A stretch of DNA of 5,298 nt from an uncultured Opitutia bacterium (GTDB taxonomy: Bacteria; Verrucomicrobiota; Verrucomicrobiia; Opitutales; UBA953), in assembly GCA_903853185.1 (NCBI GenBank), contig CAINSX010000271.1:1-5298 (forward strand), written 5' to 3'. Position 1 is the stretch's first letter. Each line of letters begins with the position of its first letter. The notes below the pieces were generated by a model. It was not told the DNA's origin, searched no databases, and worked only from the letters and a program-made list of their open reading frames with translations. The translations under genes and the position numbers were made by a program. Positions 1-5,164 of this stretch are shown piece after piece.

Positions 1-156
1 CAGCGTGCGCAGGCGCACGTTGGATTCAGGGCTACCTCCGCCGGCGCGAGCCGCGAGAGAGATTTCCTTGGCGAGCACCGAGAAGATCTTGCCGCGCTTG
101 GCGTCAATGACGGCCTTATGCCGCTTCGTCGTGTGCCATTTGCTATGACCAGACAT
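1..156 (-). CDS. yebC: YebC/PmpR/TACO1-family protein, N-terminal part (runs off the left edge)
   Basis: Fifty-two codons are present, read from an ATG at 154-156 to the window edge. The translation begins MSGHSKW, then has TTKRHKA, DAKRGKIF, KEISLAARAGGG and SPESNVRLRTL. This is the characteristic start of the YebC/PmpR/TACO1 family (MSGHSKWxxIKxRKxxxDxKRGKxFxKLxxEIxxAAR). Family members are cytoplasmic proteins of roughly 240-250 residues, described as transcriptional regulators in some species and as translation factors that relieve ribosome stalling at proline-rich stretches in others. The sequence here does not decide between these roles. The start is fixed by the invariant MSGHSKW. The gene lies 22 nt after the yidC stop in the same direction, so co-transcription with yidC is likely. 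The leader is C-rich (CCCAACCCCCACCCC) with no Shine-Dalgarno tract. About 80 percent of the gene lies outside the window. Confidence 0.93.
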   Translation of the reverse strand, partial: MSGHSKWHTTKRHKAVIDAKRGKIFSVLAKEISLAARAGGGSPESNVRLRTL

Positions 157-178
157 GATGGGGTGGGGGTTGGGAAAA

Positions 179-1945
179 TCAGCCTTTAACCTTCTTCGGC
201 GTGGGCTCGATTACCACGACGTTGGGTTCTTCCTTGGTAAGCCAAGTCTGCAGAATCGTCAATAGGTTCTGGATTGTCATGTACAGCGTCAGCGCGGCCG
301 GCATCGGGTAGCAGATGACCGGGAAGAGCAACGTCATCATCAGGAAGATCGTCTTCTGGGAGCTATCCGTCGAAGGGTTCGGGGTCATGCGCATCGACTG
401 CCACATGGAGAGGCCCATGAGGATCGGGAGCAGGTTCACGGGGAAGCCGCCAAGATGGAAGATCGTGTCCGGCGCCGAGAGGTCATGGATCCAGAGGAAC
501 GAATGCAGGCGCAGCTCGACGGTGGTCTGGAAGGCAGTGTAGAGGCCGAAGAAGATCGGCATCTGGATGAGGATCGGCAGGCAGCCGGCGAACGGGTTGA
601 TCTTGTTCTCGGTGTAGAGCTTCATGAGCTCCTTCTGCATCTTCTCGGGGTTGTCCTTGTGCTTCTCGCGGATATCTTGCATCGGCTTCGCGAACTTCTG
701 CATCTTCTTCGCGGCCTTCATCTGAATCGAGGTCAGCGGCCAGGTGACGAGTTTGATGAGGCACGTCAGGAGCACAACGGCCCAGCCCCACGACCAAACG
801 CCGCTCCACTCGAGGAGCCAATGGACGCCACCGAGGAGGAAAAGGAGGAGTTTGCAGATACCGCCGAAGGAAATGAAACCGAGTAATTTGGAGAACTGCA
901 GGACGTAAACCTGGCTGTCGGGCAGCGCGGCGACGCGGGCATATTCCTTGGGGCCAACAAAGAAGTCGCCTTCAAGGGTGCGGGAAAGGTCGGCGGCGGG
1001 GAGGGTCTCCCATGAAGCGAAGGCCTGCAGGCCGCGCTTATCCGCGCCGAACGGAACCGGTAGGACGATAACTTCGGTGCGCGGCCCGCGGGCCGCGGCA
1101 TCGGCCGGGTGCAGAATGGCGGCAAAGAACTGGTTACCCGAACCGACCCAGAGCAAAGGCTTGGCGACAGAGGCGACCGGATGCTCGGTCAGCGCCTTGT
1201 GCGAACCGAGACCAAAGAAGCCACTGGAATCCGTAAACTTATCGAGGCCGACGCGCGTCAGGTCTTCACCGTCGTAAGCGAGCACGGAAAGAAACTGGTT
1301 GGCGGAGTCGCCGGACGTGGGCTGCCAGCAACCGGTCGAGACCCAGATCGACGGAGCCGGCTTACCGGCGGCCGGAATGACCTTCGTGGCGAAGCGGAGC
1401 GAGTAGCCTTCGATTGTCTCGCCATCCTTAGGCGCGACGAAGGAGAACGTGCGTTCGACGCGGGCACCATCAAGGGAGCCCACCAGCGTAATGGAATGGG
1501 CGGAGGAACCAGGCTGGGCGACGAATTCGGAGAGGACGGCTTCCAGTTTTCCGGTCGTCTGATTCTTGACGGCGAGGGCCAGGGCCGACTCATCATTACC
1601 CGCGTTGAAGGTCACGATGCCTTCTTTGGTGACGTCGGCGAATTCCTTCTTCAGCTCGACCTTCGAGATCGCTCCGCCTCGGCTGCTGAGCGTGACCTTG
1701 ATGAGCTCGTTCTCGATAACGAAGCTCTTGGCATCGGCACGGGCGACAGGCTTGGCCGCCTGCGCGGAAGGGGCGAGCGAGGTCTTGGCCGCCGGGCTGA
1801 GGGCGGTCGGAGCGACCGGCGCGACCGAGACCTGTCCGGCGGGAGCAGGGGCGCCGGCGGGCTTAGGCGCCGGCTTGGTCAGGAAGAAAAGGGCGAAGGC
1901 GCCGACGATGCAGGCCATACCCAGGAAGAAGTTCTTGCGATCCAT
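179..1945 (-). CDS. yidC: Membrane protein insertase YidC (Oxa1 family), complete
   Basis: The 588-residue protein has the normal length and layout of Gram-negative YidC. It has a TM1/signal anchor at about residues 6-22 after MDRKN, an Ala/Pro-rich linker (about 24-71), a periplasmic P1 beta domain (about 72-340), an interfacial helix (about 356-378), TM2 (385-404), a charged cytoplasmic hairpin (405-452), TM3 (453-473) with the signature NPFAGCLPILIQMPIFFGLY, TM4 (about 500-518), TM5 and TM6 (about 533-566), and a short basic tail. It inserts and folds inner-membrane proteins, alone or with SecYEG. The conserved positive residue of the hydrophilic groove (Arg366 in E. coli) is Lys398 here, in CLIKLVTWPL. 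I chose the ATG at 1943-1945 because MDRKN followed by a hydrophobic run is typical of the family; the frame stays open to a GTG at 2002, which would add an implausible 19-residue polar extension. No Shine-Dalgarno tract precedes the ATG. Neighbours are pyrE upstream and yebC downstream; rnpA and rpmH, the usual neighbours, are not in the window. Confidence 0.96.
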   Translation of the reverse strand: MDRKNFFLGMACIVGAFALFFLTKPAPKPAGAPAPAGQVSVAPVAPTALSPAAKTSLAPSAQAAKPVARADAKSFVIENELIKVTLSSRGGAISKVELKKEFADVTKEGIVTFNAGNDESALALAVKNQTTGKLEAVLSEFVAQPGSSAHSITLVGSLDGARVERTFSFVAPKDGETIEGYSLRFATKVIPAAGKPAPSIWVSTGCWQPTSGDSANQFLSVLAYDGEDLTRVGLDKFTDSSGFFGLGSHKALTEHPVASVAKPLLWVGSGNQFFAAILHPADAAARGPRTEVIVLPVPFGADKRGLQAFASWETLPAADLSRTLEGDFFVGPKEYARVAALPDSQVYVLQFSKLLGFISFGGICKLLLFLLGGVHWLLEWSGVWSWGWAVVLLTCLIKLVTWPLTSIQMKAAKKMQKFAKPMQDIREKHKDNPEKMQKELMKLYTENKINPFAGCLPILIQMPIFFGLYTAFQTTVELRLHSFLWIHDLSAPDTIFHLGGFPVNLLPILMGLSMWQSMRMTPNPSTDSSQKTIFLMMTLLFPVICYPMPAALTLYMTIQNLLTILQTWLTKEEPNVVVIEPTPKKVKG

Positions 1946-1983
1946 GGAAAGTGAGTGGTTTGGCGTAGGGAACGGACCGCCCG

Positions 1984-1996
1984 TGTGCAAGGCACA
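1984..1996 (-). other. Small hairpin TGTGC-CTT-GCACA in the yidC leader
   Basis: On the minus strand the arms TGTGC and GCACA pair perfectly around a CTT loop. It sits 39-51 nt upstream of the yidC ATG. It is short enough to be chance, but it is the second dyad in the same leader. No U-tract follows, so it does not look like an intrinsic terminator. Confidence 0.3.
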
Positions 1997-2005
1997 AGGC
2001 ACCGC

Positions 2006-2035
2006 TGAGCCCTTAATAAGGGGTTTTCAGGCTCA
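2006..2035. repeat. Nested inverted repeats between pyrE and yidC
   Basis: An outer dyad TGAGCC (2006-2011) / GGCTCA (2030-2035) overlaps an inner dyad CCCTTA (2010-2015) / TAAGGG (2017-2022), which can fold as a 5-bp stem with a 3-nt loop. The two alternatives share bases 2010-2011, so they are mutually exclusive. Read on the plus strand, the inner stem is followed by GTTTTC and looks like a weak terminator, but no plus-strand gene reads into it. Read in the direction of pyrE and yidC, no T-tract follows. A partial terminator or a structured leader are both possible. Confidence 0.35.
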
Positions 2036-2052
2036 AAAACGAAGCAAGAGGG

Positions 2053-2070
2053 CACCCTGCCCCACCCGAC
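2053..2070 (-). repeat. Degenerate third copy of the G-rich repeat, just after the pyrE stop
   Basis: The plus strand reads CACCCTGCCCCACCCGAC, which matches the copy at 2709-2726 at 15 of 18 positions. On the pyrE/yidC coding strand it is G-rich, with runs of 3, 4 and 3 G separated by one or two bases. It begins 2 nt after the pyrE stop codon and lies 108-125 nt upstream of the yidC ATG. Confidence 0.4.
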
Positions 2071-2071
2071 C

Positions 2072-2641
2072 TCAGGAACCGGGCTTGGTTGCCGTTAGCT
2101 TCGCTAACTCAGCCGGCACAGCGTCGGCGGCGTAGGTCGGGAAATTCAGCTCCAGCAACGAGAGGAATGGTACGCTGAACTGGGTCTGGCCCGACGAGCG
2201 ATCGACCAGTGAAGCCACCGCGACGGCGGTGGCACCGTTTGCTTTAAGGATATCGAGGCACTCCTGGGCGCGACCACCACGGGTCACGACGTCTTCGGCC
2301 ACGATCACGCGCTCGCCGGGGCGGAAGGTGAAATTACGACGTAGCACGAGCTTGTCGTTTTCCTTTTCCACGAAGACGAAGCGGACACCGAGCTGGCGAG
2401 CGATCTCCTGGCCGACGACGAGTCCGCCCATCGCCGGAGCGAGGACGGTGTCGCAAGGGTGCGCGGCGAGCTTCGGGCGGAGCAATTCAATCAGACGCGT
2501 GACCTTGTCCATGTGCTGGCAGACTTGGGCGCATTGGAAGAAATGGCCGCTATGCAGGCCGGAGCGCAGGACGAAGTGGCCAGTCAGGAGGGCCTTCGAA
2601 TCGCGGAAAATCTGGAGGACTTCTTCTTGGGACGAGCTCAT
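2072..2641 (-). CDS. pyrE: Orotate phosphoribosyltransferase
   Basis: This 189-residue protein would transfer phosphoribose from PRPP to orotate, giving OMP, the fifth step of de novo pyrimidine synthesis, in the cytoplasm. It has the PyrE N-terminal pattern LLTGHFVLRSGLHSGHFFQ (about 18-36), the APAMGGLVVGQEIARQLG nucleotide-fold segment (68-85), a basic flexible-loop region EKENDKLVLRR (92-102) and the PRPP-binding motif VIVAEDVVTRGGR (112-124). In that motif the two acidic residues Glu116 and Asp117 are present. The usual TTGGS is TRGGR here, which still fits the general PRPP-transferase pattern. The length suits short bacterial PyrE proteins. The start ATG at 2639-2641 gives a normal N-terminus (MSSSQEEVLQIF). 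No Shine-Dalgarno tract is visible. The gene is divergent from the FGE gene and lies upstream of yidC on the same strand. Other type I phosphoribosyltransferases are possible, but the LRSGxHSGHFFQ segment is specific to PyrE. Confidence 0.93.
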   Translation of the reverse strand: MSSSQEEVLQIFRDSKALLTGHFVLRSGLHSGHFFQCAQVCQHMDKVTRLIELLRPKLAAHPCDTVLAPAMGGLVVGQEIARQLGVRFVFVEKENDKLVLRRNFTFRPGERVIVAEDVVTRGGRAQECLDILKANGATAVAVASLVDRSSGQTQFSVPFLSLLELNFPTYAADAVPAELAKLTATKPGS

Positions 2642-2687
2642 GCTGCACTGGATAAGGCGAAATCACCCTACTGGGCGAGGCGATATC

Positions 2688-2700
2688 CGCCCTGCCCCGC
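2688..2700. repeat. CGCCCTGCCCCGC direct repeat, copy 1
   Basis: This is a perfect 13-bp match to 2709-2721, starting 21 bp earlier (two helical turns). On the minus strand it reads GCGGGGCAGGGCG, G-rich in the direction of pyrE transcription. The regular spacing in a divergent promoter region suggests a protein-binding site, but a chance or low-complexity origin is possible. Confidence 0.5.
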
Positions 2701-2708
2701 AAAAGGTT

Positions 2709-2726
2709 CGCCCTGCCCCGCCCGCC
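2709..2726. repeat. CGCCCTGCCCCGC direct repeat, copy 2, extended to 18 bp
   Basis: The first 13 bp match copy 1 exactly. The full 18 bp (CGCCCTGCCCCGCCCGCC) match the copy beyond pyrE at 15 of 18 positions. It ends 7 bp before the FGE start codon, where it occupies the place of a ribosome binding site and makes the mRNA leader C-rich. Confidence 0.5.
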
Positions 2727-2733
2727 AGCAAAG

Positions 2734-3813
2734 ATGACCACGCCCTCCCCCATGGACTCCGACGCCAGACCAAAACCCGCCCAATCCGCCAAGGCTTGGA
2801 TCATCATCATCGCCACCGTCCTGATGGTGACGCCCTTCGGAATCCTCTTCCTGCGCAAGACCCCGGCGGCCGCGAGTCCGGCGACTGCTGGCATGGTCTG
2901 GATTCCCGGCGGCGAGTTCACGATGGGCAGCGACAAGGCCGACGAAAAGCACGCCGAAGAAGCGCCCGGCCACGCCGTCGTGATCAAAGGCTTCTGGATG
3001 GATATCACCGAAGTTACCAACACGCAGTTCCAGGCTTTCGTCGACGCGACCAAGTATGTCACCGATGCCGAGAAGGATCTCGACCCGCGCCAGTTCCCCA
3101 ACGCGCCCGCGGAGATGCTCAAAGGGGGTTCGCTGCTTTTCAAAAAAGTCTCGGGCGTAAACCCGTTCCAATGCGGAGGCGGCAACCTGCCATGGTGGAA
3201 CTTTACCGCGGGCGCCAACTGGCAACACCCCGAAGGAACGGGGTCCTCGATCAAGGATCGCATGAATCACCCGGTGATTTGCCTGACCTACAAGGACGTG
3301 CAGGCCTATGCCAAGTGGGCCGGCAAGCGCCTGCCAACGGAAGCCGAATGGGAATTCGCCGCCCGCGGTGGCCTTAAGGATAAGCCCTATGTCTGGGGCG
3401 ACGAAGAGCGCCCGAACGGCAAAATCATGTGCAACCATTGGCAGGGTAAATTCCCGGAGCGTGATAGCGGCCTCGATGGCTTCACCTATGTCGCCCCGGT
3501 AAAATCATTCCCCCCCAACGGCTACGGCCTCTACGATATGGCCGGGAACGTCTGGGAGATGTGCGAAGACTGGTACGGAATCGAATACTACAAAGTCTCG
3601 CCGAAAGACCGTCCGATTGGACCGGCCATCGGCCACGATCCCGAGAAGACGGGCTTCGGCCAGCACGTTATCCGCGGCGGCTCCTGGCTCTGCGATGAAG
3701 GCTATTGCTTCCGCTACCGCGCGACGGCCCGCCAAGGGCTGGACACGCTGACGTCGACCAATCACGCCGGCTTCCGATGTGTTGCGGATGAGTCGGCCCC
3801 GGCTAAGAAGTAA
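2734..3813 (+). CDS. Membrane-anchored formylglycine-generating enzyme (FGE/SUMF1 family sulfatase-modifying factor)
   Basis: FGE oxidises the cysteine of the CxPxR motif in type I sulfatases to C-alpha-formylglycine, using oxygen and copper. The 359-residue protein has a short polar N-terminus, one hydrophobic helix (about 21-40) and the FGE-sulfatase fold from about 53 onward. Visible family motifs are MVWIPGGEFTMGS (54-66), ANWQHPEG (161-168), WAGKRLPTEAEWEFAARGG (195-213), NHWQGKFP (234-241), GLYDMAGNVWE (265-275), GGSWLC (315-320) and GFRC (346-349). Both catalytic cysteines are present as Cys320 and Cys325 (CDEGYC, codons at 3691 and 3706), equivalent to human Cys336 and Cys341. Most SUMF1-like relatives lack this pair, so real FGE activity is likely. 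Asn234, Asp248, Phe250 and Asn272 match calcium-binding positions of human FGE. The helix, with basic residues before it, suggests an inner-membrane anchor or uncleaved signal with the catalytic domain in the periplasm. The ATG at 2734 was chosen over Met7 because it gives the fuller N-terminus; neither has a Shine-Dalgarno tract. No sulfatase is adjacent. Confidence 0.92.
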   Translation: MTTPSPMDSDARPKPAQSAKAWIIIIATVLMVTPFGILFLRKTPAAASPATAGMVWIPGGEFTMGSDKADEKHAEEAPGHAVVIKGFWMDITEVTNTQFQAFVDATKYVTDAEKDLDPRQFPNAPAEMLKGGSLLFKKVSGVNPFQCGGGNLPWWNFTAGANWQHPEGTGSSIKDRMNHPVICLTYKDVQAYAKWAGKRLPTEAEWEFAARGGLKDKPYVWGDEERPNGKIMCNHWQGKFPERDSGLDGFTYVAPVKSFPPNGYGLYDMAGNVWEMCEDWYGIEYYKVSPKDRPIGPAIGHDPEKTGFGQHVIRGGSWLCDEGYCFRYRATARQGLDTLTSTNHAGFRCVADESAPAKK

Positions 3814-3825
3814 GCCTTACTTTTT
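3805..3825. terminator. Possible bidirectional terminator formed by an inverted repeat over both convergent stop codons
   Basis: AAGTAAG (3808-3814) and CTTACTT (3816-3822) are perfect inverted arms around a single C. Pairing can extend to 3805/3825 through one G-T wobble. The arms contain the TAA of the FGE gene (3811-3813) and the TAA of the MFS gene (3817-3819 complement). The 3' arm ends in five T on the plus strand, and TTCTT follows on the minus strand. The stem is AT-rich and weak, and the T-tract is part of the stem, so termination activity is uncertain. The gap between stops is only 3 nt, so any terminator must overlap coding sequence. Confidence 0.35.
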
Positions 3826-5154
3826 CTCCTGGTAGTCCAGGTCCTTACCGAAGGTCTCTTCCATCGTCGCCAGGGCGATGAAAGCAGCCCCGAAGCAGAC
3901 CACGCCGAGAATTGCCCCCGCGATGGGCGGGGTGACGCGCGCCTGGGCGAGCGGCATGGCGAGATAGGTGAAGAGGAAGGTGAGCGGCACCAACGAACCA
4001 CGGGCAAAGTTGGGGACGGTAGTCGCGACGGTGGCGCGGAGATTGGTGCCGAATTGTTCCGCGGCGATTGTCACGAAGAGCGCCCAATAGCCCATACCGA
4101 AGCCCATCAGGAAGATGAGACGGTAGTAGGCGTCGGAGCTCCAGCCGTTGGAGCCGAAGAGGTAGAAGCCGACGCAGGCCAGGCTGAAGAGCAGGAAGCC
4201 GAGGACGACTTTCTTGCGCGAGCGAAGCAACTGGCTGCCGACGCCGCTGGCGAGGTCGCCGAACGTCAGGCCGAGATAGAAGGCGGCGACCGACCAGTTA
4301 TCCTTGATGGGCTCTCCGGTGATACCGTTGGCGGGCGCGAACACGGTCGAAGCACGCTGGACGAGGATGCCAATCATGAACCAGGTGGGCAGGCCGATCA
4401 GAATGCAACGAAGGTAACGCAGGAAGCGTTCGCGGTTCGAGAATAACGCGAAGAAGTTCCCACGCGTGACCGAACCTTCGTCCGCATGGTCGCGGGCCTG
4501 ATGGTACATGCCCGACTCGCGCACGCCGACGCGCAGGGCGAGCAGCATAAGGCCGAGGCCGCCACCGATGAAGTAGCTCATGCGCCAGCCTTCGACGGAC
4601 GTGCCGAAGAAGCCGCCGACGACGCGACCGATATCGCCGACATGGTCGGCCATGTAACCCGCGACGACGGCGCCGAAGACGCCAACGGTAGCGACCAGCG
4701 CGGTACCGTAACCGCGACGTTCCTTGGAGAGGGTCTCGGAGACGAGCGCGATGCAACCGCCAAGCTCGCCGGCGAGGCCGAGCCCGGCGATGAAGCGCCA
4801 GGTGGCATAAGCTTCGAAGCTATGCACAAAGCCATTCGCGATGTTCGCGACGGAATAAAGCAGGATGGAGCCGAAGAGCGTCGTGAGGCGGCCCATGCGG
4901 TCGCCGAGGATGCCGAAGAGAATCCCCCCGAGGAGCATGCCGGCCATCTGCCAGGAAAGCAGGTCCTGATACCAGGCGGCACCGCTGATCAGATGCCCGA
5001 GGCCGAGGCTGGTCAGGCTGTCCTTGCGGATGGTCATGAACAGCGTGAGGTCGTAGATATCAACGAAGTAACCGAGCGCGCCGACGATGACGGCGGGCTG
5101 CAGCAAGTCCTTCCAGAGCGGGCGTGGCTGGACCGAGAAATCAGGGGTGCTCAT
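3817..5154 (-). CDS. Major facilitator superfamily (MFS) transporter, substrate unknown
   Basis: The 445-residue protein has about twelve hydrophobic helices: near 19-41, 66-85, 92-110, 118-140, 149-170, 190-210, 247-268, 285-308, 316-334, 343-364, 380-402 and 407-430. The loop after helix 2 holds MFS motif A, GILGDRMGRL (81-90), with Asp85, Arg86 and Arg89. Helix 4 begins RFIAGLGLAGELG (120-132), the RxxxGxGxxGE pattern of proton-coupled sugar and metabolite porters, followed by SETLSKERRG (139-148). A second cytoplasmic motif, EQFGTNLRAT (366-375), resembles the helix 10-11 loop motif of the same groups. Helix 1 carries Asp32 and Asp35, possible proton or substrate sites. It is an inner-membrane secondary transporter, probably a proton symporter for a small organic solute; the sequence does not tell the substrate. 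The ATG at 5152-5154 lies 10 nt after the upstream oxidoreductase stop, so the two are probably one operon. No Shine-Dalgarno tract is visible. It converges on the FGE gene. Confidence 0.9.
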   Translation of the reverse strand: MSTPDFSVQPRPLWKDLLQPAVIVGALGYFVDIYDLTLFMTIRKDSLTSLGLGHLISGAAWYQDLLSWQMAGMLLGGILFGILGDRMGRLTTLFGSILLYSVANIANGFVHSFEAYATWRFIAGLGLAGELGGCIALVSETLSKERRGYGTALVATVGVFGAVVAGYMADHVGDIGRVVGGFFGTSVEGWRMSYFIGGGLGLMLLALRVGVRESGMYHQARDHADEGSVTRGNFFALFSNRERFLRYLRCILIGLPTWFMIGILVQRASTVFAPANGITGEPIKDNWSVAAFYLGLTFGDLASGVGSQLLRSRKKVVLGFLLFSLACVGFYLFGSNGWSSDAYYRLIFLMGFGMGYWALFVTIAAEQFGTNLRATVATTVPNFARGSLVPLTFLFTYLAMPLAQARVTPPIAGAILGVVCFGAAFIALATMEETFGKDLDYQEKK

Positions 5155-5164
5155 GAAGGCGGGG

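Larger units (their letters stand above)
1946..2071 (-). promoter_or_regulatory. 126-nt pyrE-yidC intergenic region, possible structured yidC leader
   Basis: The gap between the pyrE stop and the yidC ATG is longer than the other same-strand gaps in the window (22 and 10 nt). It contains a G-rich element directly after the pyrE stop, an inverted repeat at 2006-2035 and a small hairpin at 1984-1996. It has no ATG on the minus strand that could start an upstream leader peptide. I could not identify a convincing sigma-70 -35/-10 pair: TATTAA occurs near 2015, but no well-spaced -35 accompanies it. It may hold a yidC promoter or an attenuating structure; this is inference. Confidence 0.3.
2642..2733. 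promoter_or_regulatory. Divergent intergenic region between pyrE and the FGE gene
   Basis: This 92-bp stretch must hold the promoters for pyrE (minus) and the FGE gene (plus). It contains two copies of CGCCCTGCCCCGC, a GATATC site at 2682-2687 and a short GGCG/CGCC dyad around it. No clean sigma-70 promoter could be read in either direction; GATATC is the only -10-like sequence in the central part and it lacks a well-placed -35. The assignment rests on gene orientation. Confidence 0.5.

Noticed and set aside
1109..1954. Long plus-strand open frame antisense to yidC (281 codons)
   Set aside because: It is Arg/Gly/Asp-rich and low in complexity, with no recognisable domain. It lies entirely opposite a certain gene and is a typical high-GC shadow frame.
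1946..2002. In-frame 5' extension of yidC to a GTG at 2002, adding 19 residues
   Set aside because: The extension is polar and Pro/His-rich, begins with GTG and would place a non-family segment before the standard MDRKN plus hydrophobic helix. The internal ATG at 1945 gives the family-typical N-terminus.
2006..2027. Plus-strand intrinsic terminator (CCCTT stem followed by GTTTTC)
   Set aside because: No plus-strand gene ends before it, and the stem is only 5-6 bp. Both neighbouring genes are on the minus strand, where no T-tract follows.
1946..2071. MifM/VemP-like arrest-peptide ORF upstream of yidC
   Set aside because: The minus strand of this gap has no ATG before the yidC start. Frames opened by GTG or TTG are short or simply in frame with yidC, and no arrest-like motif is seen.
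2229..3377. Plus-strand open frame of 382 codons spanning the pyrE antisense strand, the intergenic region and the FGE gene in another frame
   Set aside because: It overlaps two well-supported genes, has a very Arg-rich composition and shows no motif. It is longer than the FGE gene only because stop codons are rare in this GC-rich frame.
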